A stretch of 64,000 nucleotides of DNA, from the NCBI RefSeq assembly GCF_007273535.1, contig NZ_RIBP01000001.1, positions 1-64,000 of the forward strand, read 5' to 3'. Below the pieces are notes generated by a model. That model ran no database searches. It was not told where the DNA came from and saw only the letters and a program-made list of their open reading frames with translations. The stretch comes from Niallia circulans (lineage in GTDB: Bacteria > Bacillota > Bacilli > Bacillales > Cytobacillaceae). Every line of letters starts with the position of its first letter. Within the stretch, counting starts at the first letter, position 1. Shown one piece after another: positions 26,666 through 36,002 of the stretch. The position numbers and the translations under genes were made by a program.

Positions 26666-27646
26666 TTAGCTATGTCCAACTATTACATGTGGTATATATG
26701 GCTCTTCAAGGAAGGCTATTTCATCTGGAGTCAGTTTAAATGACAAGGCACCAGCAGCATCCTCAAGATGAGATAACTTTGTTGCGCCAATGATAGGAGC
26801 TGTAACCTGCTCCTTTTGCAGCAACCATGCAAGTGCAATGTTAATGCGAAGGACACCGTGCTTGTCTGCTAATGATGCAACACGCTCTATTACTAAGCGA
26901 TCTGCGTCTGACGTCGCATCGTATTTTGATTTCTGAATCTGATCTGTTTCAGAGCGATGAGTTGTTATAGATAAGTCACGAGTTAATCGCCCTGATGCAA
27001 GGGGACTGTATGGTGTGACAGCGATATTTTCCTCCTTACAAAGCGGGAGCATTTCTCGTTCTTCTTCCCGGTAAATTAAATTTAGATGGTTCTGCATGGA
27101 CACAAACTTTGTCCAGCCATGTTTGTCTGCAGTATGCAATGCTTTTTGAAATTGCCAAGCAAACATGGCAGAAGCACCAATATACCGGGCTTTCCCTGCT
27201 TTAACCACGTCATGTAGTGCTTTCATCGTTTCTTCAATCGGAGTGTTATAATCCCAGCGATGGATAATATAAAGATCAACATAATCCGTTCCTAATCTAT
27301 TAAGGCTTTTATCGATTTCGTTCATAATGGCCTTGCGGGAAAGACCAGATCCATTAGGACCTGTATGCATTTGTCCATGGACCTTAGTTGCAATGACAAC
27401 CTCATCACGATTTGCATAGTCCTTTAAAGCACGGCCAAGGTATTCTTCACTTGAACCAAGAGAGTATACATTTGCTGTATCAAAAAAATTAATTCCCATA
27501 TCAAGAGCTTTTTTGATAACAGGGCGTGAGTTCTCTTCATTCAACACCCATTTATGCAGCCATTTACCTGCATCACCAAAACCCATACATCCAAGACATA
27601 ACCGTGACACATCTAATCCTGTATTACCAAGCTTTATATACTCCAT
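26666..27646 (-). CDS. aldo/keto reductase
   Basis: 326 residues from ATG 27646, which is preceded by AGGAGGATTCTAAC; the longer frame to 27676 lacks a site. TIM-barrel AKR with the expected catalytic tetrad: Asp and Tyr in FDTANVYSLGSSEEYLG, Lys in VVIATKVHG, and His in LYIIHRWD. The C-terminal APIIGATKLSHLEDA segment binds the NADPH phosphate. It reduces carbonyl groups; it resembles the YajO/general-stress AKR group. The substrate is not determined. Confidence 0.88.
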   Translation of the reverse strand: MEYIKLGNTGLDVSRLCLGCMGFGDAGKWLHKWVLNEENSRPVIKKALDMGINFFDTANVYSLGSSEEYLGRALKDYANRDEVVIATKVHGQMHTGPNGSGLSRKAIMNEIDKSLNRLGTDYVDLYIIHRWDYNTPIEETMKALHDVVKAGKARYIGASAMFAWQFQKALHTADKHGWTKFVSMQNHLNLIYREEEREMLPLCKEENIAVTPYSPLASGRLTRDLSITTHRSETDQIQKSKYDATSDADRLVIERVASLADKHGVLRINIALAWLLQKEQVTAPIIGATKLSHLEDAAGALSFKLTPDEIAFLEEPYIPHVIVGHS

Positions 27647-27982
27647 GTTAGAATCCTCCTTAAATAGGTTAGCCAATAAATTGGGCTGTGTTCATATGTT
27701 CATTATGTCATATAGAAGGAAAGAACCTTTAGCTTATTCCTATCAAGTGTTTGCCTAATCCGCTCAATTAAATAATACAACCAGCAGTTTAGCATCTGCT
27801 GTTTTCGAATTCCCTTTTCCGGAAAATTAGTCAATGACCGACCTGTAGCTAAAAGCAGTCAGGCAATTTGGCGATGTTTAACTCTTAAACAGGTGAAATC
27901 CTCGAAAATACCCATAGTAATAGCTAAATATATACAAGTGAAAAATAGGAAATATATCCCGTATTATTGCAAACTAGTAAAC

Positions 27983-28011
27983 TTGTTATTGAAAGCGTAT
28001 TCTTTTATAAT
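27983..28011 (+). promoter_or_regulatory. promoter of the AraC-type regulator
   Basis: TTGTTA (27983-27988) and TATAAT (28006-28011) with 17-nt spacing. The rest of 27647-28073 shows no gene. Confidence 0.65.
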
Positions 28012-28073
28012 TCAATATAAAGATATTGGAACTGTATTATTTATACATTTTGGTTACGGAGAGGAGTGATTTT

Positions 28074-28985
28074 GTGGATTTGACAAAATATCTGTCAGGA
28101 AAAATTTCTCTGAATGATTTTGTTCATCGTATAAACCAAAGTGGTGCAAGCTTTCATGTTCACTATTGGGGCGTAATGCCGAAGCATTATGACAATCAAC
28201 TGCATAAGCATTCTTTTTTCGAGGTTTGTTTTGTTGTCGACGGAGAAGGCACTTATATGGATGAAAAATCCAATTACACTCTTCAAAAAAACTCGATTTT
28301 TCTATCAAGACCAGGAGTACTTCATCAGATAAAAAGCGAGCATGGCCTGTCATTGCTTTATGTTGCCTTTGAACTTGTTGATTCAGAGTCAAATGAAAGC
28401 TGGGTTCATATTATGAAATCAGCAGAAAAATGCGAGAAGGTTATTTTATATAATAATAGTGAAACAGAAACAGAGCTATTATGGAAGTCCCTGCTTATAC
28501 AAGCTACAAGGCATAAACAACATTTCTTTGAAGAAATGCTCACTAATATCGCCGGCTCCCTTATTATCTCTATCCTTCAGGACTTCGTTCCTGACTTAAA
28601 TAGGAATAATAATCAAAGGAATGATCCCGAACAGCATTCGGCATTCCTTACTCAAGCTCGACTCTATATTCACGATAATCTGTCTAACTGCTTAAAGCTG
28701 ACAGAAGTAGCACGACATCTGCACATTTCAGGCAGACACTTATCGAGGATTTTTATGACAGAATTAGGGATAAGCTACTCTAAATATGTTCAAGATGAGA
28801 GGATAAAAAAAGCAAGTATGCTGCTTAAAAGAAGTGACTTATCCTTAAAGGAAATCGCTGAAGAAACAGGCTTCATGAATGTCCAGTACTTCACCAGAGT
28901 GTTCACCTCCATGATGCAAACCTCCCCAGGACGGTTTCGAACCATGTTTATTGATATACATACAACAACATATTCTGATACGTAA
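28074..28985 (+). CDS. AraC-family transcriptional regulator with N-terminal cupin
   Basis: 303 residues from GTG 28074 (GAGAGGAGTG upstream). An upstream start (28026) has no ribosome site. The first ~150 residues form a sugar-sensing cupin (HKHSFFEVCFVVDGEGTYMD, and LSRPGVLHQIKS). The C terminus has two HTH motifs: LKLTEVARHLHISGRHLSRIF and LSLKEIAEETGFMNVQYFTRVF. It probably activates the isomerase/dehydrogenase/MFS operon downstream, before which 11-bp direct repeats spaced two helical turns apart are found. Confidence 0.85.
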   Translation: MDLTKYLSGKISLNDFVHRINQSGASFHVHYWGVMPKHYDNQLHKHSFFEVCFVVDGEGTYMDEKSNYTLQKNSIFLSRPGVLHQIKSEHGLSLLYVAFELVDSESNESWVHIMKSAEKCEKVILYNNSETETELLWKSLLIQATRHKQHFFEEMLTNIAGSLIISILQDFVPDLNRNNNQRNDPEQHSAFLTQARLYIHDNLSNCLKLTEVARHLHISGRHLSRIFMTELGISYSKYVQDERIKKASMLLKRSDLSLKEIAEETGFMNVQYFTRVFTSMMQTSPGRFRTMFIDIHTTTYSDT

Positions 28986-29009
28986 CCTCCAGTTAACTGG
29001 GGGTTTTTA
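28984..29009 (+). terminator. terminator of the AraC-type gene
   Basis: AACCTCCAGTT/AACTGGGGGTT hairpin followed by T-run, overlapping the stop codon region. Confidence 0.7.
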
Positions 29010-29018
29010 TATTACCAA

Positions 29019-29050
29019 AAAAAGATGTCCTTAAAGTATAAAAAGATGTC
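29019..29050 (+). promoter_or_regulatory. two direct repeats, candidate AraC-type operator
   Basis: AAAAAGATGTC occurs at 29019-29029 and again at 29040-29050, 21 bp apart, the classic spacing of AraC half-sites on one face of the helix. A TACTAAT -10-like element (29064-29070) would put the second repeat over a weak -35. Confidence 0.6.
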
Positions 29051-29145
29051 TCTATAATTTAAATACTAATCTTTCCATTTTTAATATAATTACATACGTA
29101 GACAACGTAATAATCTTTTAAAAGCAGCAGATATTTTCTGCTAAA

Positions 29146-29159
29146 TGTAAACGGATTCA
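29146..29159 (+). promoter_or_regulatory. CcpA site (cre) candidate in the sugar-operon leader
   Basis: TGTAAACGGATTCA matches the cre consensus TGWAANCGNTNWCA except one position. It is downstream of the probable promoter, where CcpA binding blocks transcription. Confidence 0.5.
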
Positions 29160-29194
29160 ATATGGTTTGAGATTAATGAAGGAGGAGAAAAGCA

Positions 29195-30136
29195 ATGAAA
29201 TTATCTTATGTAACAGACAGTCTAGCACATCTGCCTTTTGAGGAAATGCTTGATCAAGTGTCAGAGCTTGGCATTAATACAATTGAAATGACAACAGGAG
29301 GATGGTCTCCTGCACCGCATTTAAGATTAGATGAACTATTACAAAGTGAGCAAAAAAGAGCTGATTTCTTAGATAGTCTCGCAAAGCGCAATATTAGATT
29401 ATGTGCATTAAACTGCTCTGGAAACCCATTAGATCCAGGAGAACTTGGAAAACAGCACAGAGAAATTACTGATAAAACGATGGAGCTTGCTGAACTGCTA
29501 GGAGTGAAAAAGGTTATCATGATGAGCGGCTTGCCTGCAGGAAGTCCTGAAGATAAAATTCCGAACTGGATAACGTATACGGTTAGCTGGCCGCCTGTAC
29601 TTAAGGAAATCTTGGATTACCAATGGAATGAAGTAGCGATTCCATATTGGAAGGAGCTTGTTAAAAAAGCCGAAGCTTGTGGTGTTGAAAAAATTGCTTT
29701 AGAAAATTTCAGTTCCCAATTAGTGTATAACCCGCAAACACTGTTCAGACTGCGTGATGCGGTTGGACCAATGGTAGGGCTGAATCTTGATCCAAGCCAT
29801 CTTATTTGGATGGGAGCAGATCCAATTTTGGCAGCGAGAGAATTGAAAGAGGCAATCCATCATGTCCATGGCAAGGATGTGAGGATAGAGAGACATTTAT
29901 CTGCTGTTAATGGCATTTTGGAAACGAAAGAAATTACGGATGTTGCTAATAGAGCGTGGAACTATGTTGCAGTTGGCTGTGGGCAAGACTTGCAATGGTG
30001 GAAGGAGTTTTTCTCTGTTGTGAAGATGATGGGATATGACGGAGATGTTTCGTTAGAAATGGAAGACTTAACAATGTCAGTGGAAGCAGGCATAAAAACA
30101 TCTATTGATGCATTAAAGCAAACACTTAGTTTCTAA
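29195..30136 (+). CDS. sugar phosphate isomerase/epimerase (TIM barrel)
   Basis: 313 residues of the xylose-isomerase-like AP_endonuc_2 fold. LGINTIEMTTGGWSP starts the barrel. IALENFSSQLVYN supplies a metal-binding Glu, LNLDPSHLIWMGAD another pair, and HVHGKDVRIE the histidine ligands. DVSLEMED closes it. These enzymes act on sugars or inositol derivatives with a divalent metal. GGAGGAG precedes ATG 29195. It is the first gene of an operon with a Gfo/Idh dehydrogenase and a sugar transporter. The exact sugar is unknown. Confidence 0.85.
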   Translation: MKLSYVTDSLAHLPFEEMLDQVSELGINTIEMTTGGWSPAPHLRLDELLQSEQKRADFLDSLAKRNIRLCALNCSGNPLDPGELGKQHREITDKTMELAELLGVKKVIMMSGLPAGSPEDKIPNWITYTVSWPPVLKEILDYQWNEVAIPYWKELVKKAEACGVEKIALENFSSQLVYNPQTLFRLRDAVGPMVGLNLDPSHLIWMGADPILAARELKEAIHHVHGKDVRIERHLSAVNGILETKEITDVANRAWNYVAVGCGQDLQWWKEFFSVVKMMGYDGDVSLEMEDLTMSVEAGIKTSIDALKQTLSF

Positions 30137-30184
30137 TTCATTTCCATGTCTTTGTAGTATAAAAAACAATAAGGAGTGTTCCTC

Positions 30185-31390
30185 ATGTTAAATGGAGAGA
30201 AAAGAATTGCAAGACCGTTACGCTGGGCAATGGTTGGTGGAGGGCGACTTGGCCAAGTCGGCTACAAGCACAGAATTGGTGCATTGCGTGATAATACTGC
30301 CTTTCAATTAATTGCAGGAGCATTTGATATTGAGCCGGAGAGAGGCAAGGATTTCGGCGTGAATATAGGGGTTTCAGAAGGTCGCTGTTACCCTGACTAT
30401 AAAACAATGTTTGCTAGTGAAGCACTGAGAGAGGACGGAATTGAGGTAGTTTCCATCGCCACGCCAAATGGCACACATTATGAAATATGTAAGGCAGCAC
30501 TTGAAGCAGGCTTGCATGTTATTTGTGAAAAGCCGTTATTTTTTACTTCAGAGGAAGGCGAAGCAATTAAAGCACTGGCTAAGAAAAAAGATAAAATTGT
30601 CGGGGTAACATATGGTTTCTCTGGAAATCAGATGCTTCTGCAAATGCGAGCGATGATTGAACAAGGAAAAATTGGCGATATTCGCGTTGTTGATTTGCAA
30701 TATACACATGGTTTTAATTCGAATGATAAGACGGACAAAACGAGCGATGCCCAAAAATGGCGGATTGATCCAAAGATTGCAGGAACAAGCTTTGTGTTAG
30801 GAGATTTGTCTACACATACTTACTATATGTCCCAATTAATCATGCCAGAAATGAAAATTGAAAGACTGCTTTGTGATCGTCAAAGCTTTATTGAAAGTCG
30901 TGCTCCCCTGGAGGATAATGCTTTTGTATTGATGCAGTATGAAAACGGGGCTGTTGGCAGACTTTGGACATCCTCCATTAATGCAGGCTGTATGGACGGC
31001 CACCGCATAAGAATAGTTGGAACGAAAGCGAGCCTGGAATGGTGGGACAGCAAGCCTAATGAGCTAAGGTATGAAGTGCAAGGTGAGCCAATTCAAACTC
31101 TTATTCGTGCTATGCCCTATTTGGATGAAGCCTGCATGGCGGATGAGCGATTAGGTGCACTCCATCAGGAAGGTCTGTCTGAGTCCTGGGCGAACATTTA
31201 CCTGAAATTTGCAATCGCGATTGATGCGAAAAACCGCAAGGACGAAGAAACATTAAGCAACTTGGTATACCCAGATATTGATGCTGGAATTGCAGGTATC
31301 CGCTGGATTGAAAATTGTGTCCGATCTGCCGACAATGGTGCAGTTTGGGTAGAATTTGAAGCAAATAAACAACTATCCTCCACCAATTAA
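30185..31390 (+). CDS. Gfo/Idh/MocA-family NAD(P)-dependent oxidoreductase
   Basis: 401 residues from ATG 30185 (AAGGAGTG upstream). The Rossmann motif is AMVGGGRLGQVGYKHRIGA. The catalytic region has the conserved EKP signature in HVICEKPLFFT and a DLSTHTYYM stretch. The family oxidises sugars and inositols at a ring carbon. In tandem with a TIM-barrel isomerase this is typical of inositol- or glycoside-3-keto pathways. It is 48 nt after the isomerase gene and should be co-transcribed. Confidence 0.87.
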   Translation: MLNGEKRIARPLRWAMVGGGRLGQVGYKHRIGALRDNTAFQLIAGAFDIEPERGKDFGVNIGVSEGRCYPDYKTMFASEALREDGIEVVSIATPNGTHYEICKAALEAGLHVICEKPLFFTSEEGEAIKALAKKKDKIVGVTYGFSGNQMLLQMRAMIEQGKIGDIRVVDLQYTHGFNSNDKTDKTSDAQKWRIDPKIAGTSFVLGDLSTHTYYMSQLIMPEMKIERLLCDRQSFIESRAPLEDNAFVLMQYENGAVGRLWTSSINAGCMDGHRIRIVGTKASLEWWDSKPNELRYEVQGEPIQTLIRAMPYLDEACMADERLGALHQEGLSESWANIYLKFAIAIDAKNRKDEETLSNLVYPDIDAGIAGIRWIENCVRSADNGAVWVEFEANKQLSSTN

Positions 31391-31455
31391 TGAATTTCCT
31401 CGGGATCAATAAGGAGCTGATCCTGAGGAAGAGCGTTTATTCATTAGACTTGTAA

Positions 31456-31469
31456 TGAAAGCGCTTTAT
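31456..31469 (+). promoter_or_regulatory. cre-like site before the chimeric transporter gene
   Basis: TGAAAGCGCTTTAT resembles the CcpA consensus (mismatch at the last CA). It stands 76 nt before the start codon. It could repress a secondary promoter for the transporter. Confidence 0.4.
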
Positions 31470-31544
31470 ATATTGATCATCAGGTAATCAGCAGGGATTT
31501 TACCAATGGCAATATCCAATATTGTATAAAAGGGGGAGTCAAGT

Positions 31545-33044
31545 ATGGGAAATGTAAATATTTCTGAACAAACAGTTCAAGCGAATCGTCCTGAGCAAAA
31601 GGACCCGAAAAAGTTTTTGAAGCTAATAACAATCGTTTCAACCTTTGGCGGACTGTTATTTGGCTATGATACCGGGGTTATCAACGGGGCTCTGCCTTTT
31701 ATGGCTCATGCAGATCAATTAAATCTTACTCCGTTCACAGAAGGGCTTGTAGCAAGCTCATTAGTATTAGGAGCTGCCTTCGGTTCCATCTTTGGAGGAA
31801 GATTGTCAGATACAAAAGGACGCAGGAAGGTCATATTATATCTTGCCGTACTGTTTTTCTTTTCTGCAGCCGGTTGTGTTATCGCACCTAATACATCTGT
31901 AATGATTGGCTTCCGCTTTTTGTTAGGTCTTGCTGTCGGCGGCTCTTCAGTCGTCATTCCCTCTTACTTGGCTGAAATGGCTCCTTCAGATAAACGTGGA
32001 CGGCTTGTTACACAAAATGAATTAATGATTGTAACGGGGCAATTTCTCGCCTATATATTCAATGCATTAATCGGAAATATATTTGGAGATACAGGACATG
32101 TTTGGCGTTATATGCTAGTTATTGCTACATTGCCTGCAATTGCCTTGTGGATTGGTGTTCTTATTTTACCAGAAAGTCCAAGATGGCTTGCTTCAAAGGG
32201 CAAAATGGGAGAAGCACTGAAAATCCTTTTATCCAGCTTTAGTGCTAAAGAGGTGCGCAAGCTAAGAAGACGGATCGGCATGATTTTTCAAAACTTTAAC
32301 TTGTTTACATCAAGAACAGTAGCTGGCAACATCGCCTATCCTTTAAAGCTCGCAGGCAAGCCAAAGGGAGAAATCAAGGCAAGAGTCGATGAGTTATTAC
32401 AGTTTGTTGGACTGACAGATAAAGCGAACGATTATCCGGAACAGCTGTCTGGCGGGCAGAAGCAAAGGGTTGGCATTGCAAGAGCACTTGCTAATTCACC
32501 AGATATATTGATATGTGATGAAGCAACTTCGGCTTTAGACCCTGATACGACAAATGAAATATTGCGTCTGCTAAAAAAAGTAAACAAAGATTTAGGAATT
32601 ACGATATTGCTGATCACACATGAAATGAATGTAATTCAAACGATTTGTGACAGAGTTGCTGTTATGGAGAATGGGGAAGTTATTGAATCAGGAAATGTAT
32701 TTGAGACTTTTACGGACCCGCAGCATCCAACGACAAAAAGATTCATACAATCCGTACAACAGGATCGTCCGTCAGAATCCTTGCTACACCAATGGAAACA
32801 GAGTGGGGGTAAGAATTTGTATCGAGTCATTTTTAAGGGAGAGCTGGCTAATAGGCCATTGCTGTCACAAATTTCACGCAAGAACAATGTTGATGTCAAT
32901 ATAGTGTATGGTTCTGTGCAAGAGCTGCAAGAGAAGTTTTTCGGGAATTTACTTGTCTCCTTTGAAGGGGAAGCATCAGCTATCGATACAGTTATAGCTG
33001 AATTAGAACAAGAGGTCTCTATTGAGGAGGTGCTTATCGGATGA
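31545..33044 (+). CDS. chimeric ORF: N-half of sugar MFS transporter fused to MetN lacking Walker A
   Basis: 499 residues. Residues 1 to about 228 are the first six helices of an IolT/YfiG-type sugar-proton symporter: TFGGLLFGYDTGVINGALPF, GRLSDTKGRRKVILY and LPESPRWLASKG. From about 231 the protein reads as the methionine ABC ATPase MetN: IGMIFQNFNLF (Q-loop), LSGGQKQRVGIARALA (signature), ILICDEATSALDP (Walker B), ITHEMNVI (H-loop) and a C-terminal NIL domain. The Walker A loop and ~75 N-terminal residues of MetN and the second half of the transporter are missing. The start is ATG 31545 after AAAGGGGGAG. It overlaps metI by 4 nt. Neither activity is likely to be intact. Confidence 0.85.
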   Translation: MGNVNISEQTVQANRPEQKDPKKFLKLITIVSTFGGLLFGYDTGVINGALPFMAHADQLNLTPFTEGLVASSLVLGAAFGSIFGGRLSDTKGRRKVILYLAVLFFFSAAGCVIAPNTSVMIGFRFLLGLAVGGSSVVIPSYLAEMAPSDKRGRLVTQNELMIVTGQFLAYIFNALIGNIFGDTGHVWRYMLVIATLPAIALWIGVLILPESPRWLASKGKMGEALKILLSSFSAKEVRKLRRRIGMIFQNFNLFTSRTVAGNIAYPLKLAGKPKGEIKARVDELLQFVGLTDKANDYPEQLSGGQKQRVGIARALANSPDILICDEATSALDPDTTNEILRLLKKVNKDLGITILLITHEMNVIQTICDRVAVMENGEVIESGNVFETFTDPQHPTTKRFIQSVQQDRPSESLLHQWKQSGGKNLYRVIFKGELANRPLLSQISRKNNVDVNIVYGSVQELQEKFFGNLLVSFEGEASAIDTVIAELEQEVSIEEVLIG

Positions 33045-33703
33045 AGGTCGATTGGGCAACGTTTTGGCCGCGAATAGTAGATTCGACAGGCGAAACCATT
33101 TTAATGGTCATCATGACTTTGATTTTTGGTTCAATTCTGGGTATTTTGATTGGATTACTTTTATTTGTTACAAGAAAAGGAAACATTTTGGAAAACAAAC
33201 TAGTTTTCCGATTGCTAAATTTACTTATTAATATTATCAGGCCTATTCCATTTATTATTTTCCTTGTTGCAATTAGCCCTCTAACTCGGTCAGTTGTTGG
33301 TACAACAATTGGGACATGGGCAGCGATCTTTCCAATGACAATAGCTGCATCGTTTGGAATCGCAAGGGTAGTAGAAAATAATCTTATTAGTATTGATCCA
33401 GGTGTGATTGAAGCAGCAAAAGCAATGGGTGCTAGCCCGTTCCAAATCATCTTTACTGTGTTAATACCAGAAGCACTCGGTCCGTTAATTCTCGGATTAA
33501 CCTTTGTAACAATTAGCTTAATAGATTTTTCTGCAATGGCAGGGACAGTCGGCGGTGGCGGATTAGGCTATGTGGCAATGACATACGGCTATCAACGGTT
33601 TGATGGCAGTGTCATGCTCGTGACAGTCATCATTTTAATTTTGCTTGTTCAGGTAGCGCAATGGATTGGCAATACATTATCAAGAAAAATAATGCGCAGA
33701 TAA
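33041..33703 (+). CDS. metI: D-methionine ABC transporter permease
   Basis: 220 residues with five membrane helices. The coupling loop is EAAKAMGASPFQIIF, followed by the DFSAMAGTVGGGGLGYVAM ending characteristic of MetI. It forms the channel of the MetNIQ importer. ATG 33041 overlaps the upstream TGA (ATGA) with GAGGTG before it. The ATPase partner encoded upstream lacks its ATP-binding loop, so import would need a MetN from elsewhere. Confidence 0.92.
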   Translation: MKVDWATFWPRIVDSTGETILMVIMTLIFGSILGILIGLLLFVTRKGNILENKLVFRLLNLLINIIRPIPFIIFLVAISPLTRSVVGTTIGTWAAIFPMTIAASFGIARVVENNLISIDPGVIEAAKAMGASPFQIIFTVLIPEALGPLILGLTFVTISLIDFSAMAGTVGGGGLGYVAMTYGYQRFDGSVMLVTVIILILLVQVAQWIGNTLSRKIMRR

Positions 33704-33735
33704 CAAAAAACAGAAAAAGAAGAGGGGAAAAGAAC

Positions 33736-34593
33736 ATGAAAAAATTAGTGAAATTATTTGTTGTATTACTTGCAGTTTGGGCTCTTGCAGCCTGTGGAAA
33801 TGAATCAGCTTCAGGCGATTCGAAAACAGTGAAAGTAAGAATTGGTGTAACCGGTACAGATGGTGAAGTATGGCCACTTTTAAAAGAAAAAGCGAAAAAA
33901 GAGGGAATTGAAGTGGAACTAGTAGAGTTCTCTGATTATACCCTTCCTAACCAAGCACTAGCGAACAAGGAGATTGATATTAACTCATTCCAGCATATTG
34001 CCTTCCTTAGCCAGTTTGCCAAAGAAAATAATGCAGATTTAGAACCAATTGGTGCTACAGTTATTGCTCCTATGGGGATTTACTCGGAAAAAATCAAGGA
34101 TATTAAAGAATTGAAAAAAGGCGATAAAATTGCGATTCCTGATGATCCATCAAACCAAGCGCGTGCATTAAAGCTTCTTGAATCAGCAGGCTTAATCAAA
34201 CTTGCAGATGACTTTGGACTTTTCGGTGATCCTACTAAAATTGTTGAAAATCCAAAAGATCTTGATATTTATCCAGTTGTTGCACAGCAGACTCCACGTG
34301 TTCTTCCAGATGTAGCAGCATCTGTCATTAACAACGGTGTTGCAGGTCAGGCAGGGTTTGACCCAGTTAAGGATCCAATTTACTTAGAGGATGCAGATGA
34401 TGAAAGTGTTCTTCCATATGTTAATGTTTTTGCAGCACGAGCTGACGATGCAGACAATGAAACATATAAACGTATTGTTGAGCTTTACCATGAGGCAGAT
34501 GTGATAAAAGCAGTAGAAGCAGATACGAACGGTGGCTCCATTGTCGTTGACACACCGAAGGAAGAGCTAGTTAAACAATTTAAAGGACTATAG
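33736..34593 (+). CDS. metQ: methionine-binding lipoprotein MetQ (NLPA family)
   Basis: 285 residues from ATG 33736 (AGAGGGGA upstream); the open frame extends back into metI but without a start signal. The lipobox is ALAACGN. The NLPA fold shows KVRIGVTGTDGEVW, DINSFQHIAFLSQF, KIAIPDDPSNQARAL and LPDVAASVINNGVA. It captures methionine outside the cell for MetI. It is followed after 12 nt by an M20 hydrolase gene. Confidence 0.92.
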   Translation: MKKLVKLFVVLLAVWALAACGNESASGDSKTVKVRIGVTGTDGEVWPLLKEKAKKEGIEVELVEFSDYTLPNQALANKEIDINSFQHIAFLSQFAKENNADLEPIGATVIAPMGIYSEKIKDIKELKKGDKIAIPDDPSNQARALKLLESAGLIKLADDFGLFGDPTKIVENPKDLDIYPVVAQQTPRVLPDVAASVINNGVAGQAGFDPVKDPIYLEDADDESVLPYVNVFAARADDADNETYKRIVELYHEADVIKAVEADTNGGSIVVDTPKEELVKQFKGL

Positions 34594-34605
34594 GAGGGAA
34601 TTAGC

Positions 34606-35808
34606 ATGAGCAAAGTGGATACAGGTTTAGACGTTATCAATCATTCCGTTGAAAGCAAAAAGGATCTTTATGTACAAACAAGTCAAGCGATTCATGCCAG
34701 ACCAGAAATCGGAAATCAAGAGTTTTTTGCAAGTGAAACCTTAGTAAATTTATTGGAGGACGCAGGATTTTCGGTAGAAAAGGCAGTGGCTGGGCATGAA
34801 ACTTCCTTTTGTGCAGTGAAGGACAGCGGAGTTTCTGGACCGACTATCGCTTTCCTTGCCGAATATGATGCTCTTCCAGGTCTTGGACATGCATGCGGTC
34901 ATAATATCATTGGTACAACAAGTACAGCTGCAGGCATCGCACTTGCAGAAACACTTGCCGAAACAGGAGGACGTGTGCTTGTATTAGGAACTCCTGCAGA
35001 AGAAGGCGGACCGAATGGCAGTGCAAAAGGCAGTTTTGTTAAGCATGGCTATTTAAAAGATGTTGACGTTGCATTAATGCTACATCCTGCTGGGAAAACA
35101 TCATTGACGAGTGAAACACTTGCTGTTGATCCGTTAGATTTTCATTTTTACGGAAAAGCAGCACATGCAGCAGGCTCACCTGAAAAAGGTATTAATGCAT
35201 TAGATGCGGTCATCCAGCTTTTCAATGGAATTAACGCATTACGACAGCACCTCACAGATGATGTTAGAATACACGGAATCATCACACACGGAGGAGATGC
35301 TCCTAATATCGTCCCTGAATATGCATCAGCACGCTTCTTTATTAGGGCGGAATCTTGGAAAAAAGCAGAAGAAGTGTCATTAAAGGTCCGGGCTATTGCT
35401 GATGGTGCAGCACTTGCAACAGGAGCGACTGTTAAAGTAGAAAGATTCCAAAATGAAGTGAAGGATTTTGTGCTAAATTACGTATTGGATGATATTTTAA
35501 AAGGGGAACTTGAAGCAGTTGGCGAAATTGTTTCGTTAGAAAAAGCGACTGGAAAAGGATCAACAGATGCTGGCAATATCAGCTATGAAGTTCCGACAGC
35601 TCACGGCCATATAAAAATTGGACCAGATGATTTAATTGCACACACAAATGAATTCAGAGAGTCTGCACGCTCACAAGTTGGCGATCAGGCAATCATAAGC
35701 GGGGCGAAGGCACTTGCGGCAACAGGCTATCGCCTGTTGAAGGATTCTGTTTTGCTTCGTCAAGTTAATAAGGCATTTGATGCAGCTAAAGCAGCAAAAA
35801 ACAACTAA
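34606..35808 (+). CDS. M20-family amidohydrolase (AbgB/YxeP-like)
   Basis: 400 residues. The metal-binding signatures of M20D hydrolases are visible: LAEYDALPGLGHACGHN, GTPAEEGG, and HPAGKTS in the active-site region. The dimerisation domain starts at AAHAAGSPEKG. Such enzymes cleave N-acyl amino acids or aminoacyl conjugates in the cytoplasm. In the met operon a natural role would be release of methionine or related sulphur amino acids from acyl forms brought in by MetQ. That role is inferred from position. Confidence 0.85.
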   Translation: MSKVDTGLDVINHSVESKKDLYVQTSQAIHARPEIGNQEFFASETLVNLLEDAGFSVEKAVAGHETSFCAVKDSGVSGPTIAFLAEYDALPGLGHACGHNIIGTTSTAAGIALAETLAETGGRVLVLGTPAEEGGPNGSAKGSFVKHGYLKDVDVALMLHPAGKTSLTSETLAVDPLDFHFYGKAAHAAGSPEKGINALDAVIQLFNGINALRQHLTDDVRIHGIITHGGDAPNIVPEYASARFFIRAESWKKAEEVSLKVRAIADGAALATGATVKVERFQNEVKDFVLNYVLDDILKGELEAVGEIVSLEKATGKGSTDAGNISYEVPTAHGHIKIGPDDLIAHTNEFRESARSQVGDQAIISGAKALAATGYRLLKDSVLLRQVNKAFDAAKAAKNN

Positions 35809-35960
35809 CAGCTAACAGCTAATAAGCCAATAGCTTTAAGAAAAAGGCACAGAGCTTGGGTATATGCCGTTGCTTAAAAAACAATCAATCATATACTCAT
35901 AGTGAGGATATCGTCCATTCTCATTTCTATTGGATCCATCATCATATTATTATTTCTTTT

Positions 35961-35992
35961 AAGCGCACCGTTATAGAAGGTGCGCTTTTTTT
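35961..35992 (+). terminator. terminator of the met/M20 operon
   Basis: AAGCGCACC/GGTGCGCTT stem with a 9-nt loop and a following T-run. It is 152 nt after the stop codon; the sequence between shows no gene. Confidence 0.85.
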
Positions 35993-36002
35993 GATTCTAG
36001 TA

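Noticed and set aside
26159..26743. 194-residue ORF across the MFS end and terminator
   Set aside because: It runs through the MFS gene in another frame and across its terminator, with Arg/Cys/Trp-rich sequence.
31391..31544. S-box (SAM) riboswitch for the met genes
   Set aside because: No S-box signature could be seen upstream of the chimeric gene or metI; presumably it was lost with the 5' part of metN.
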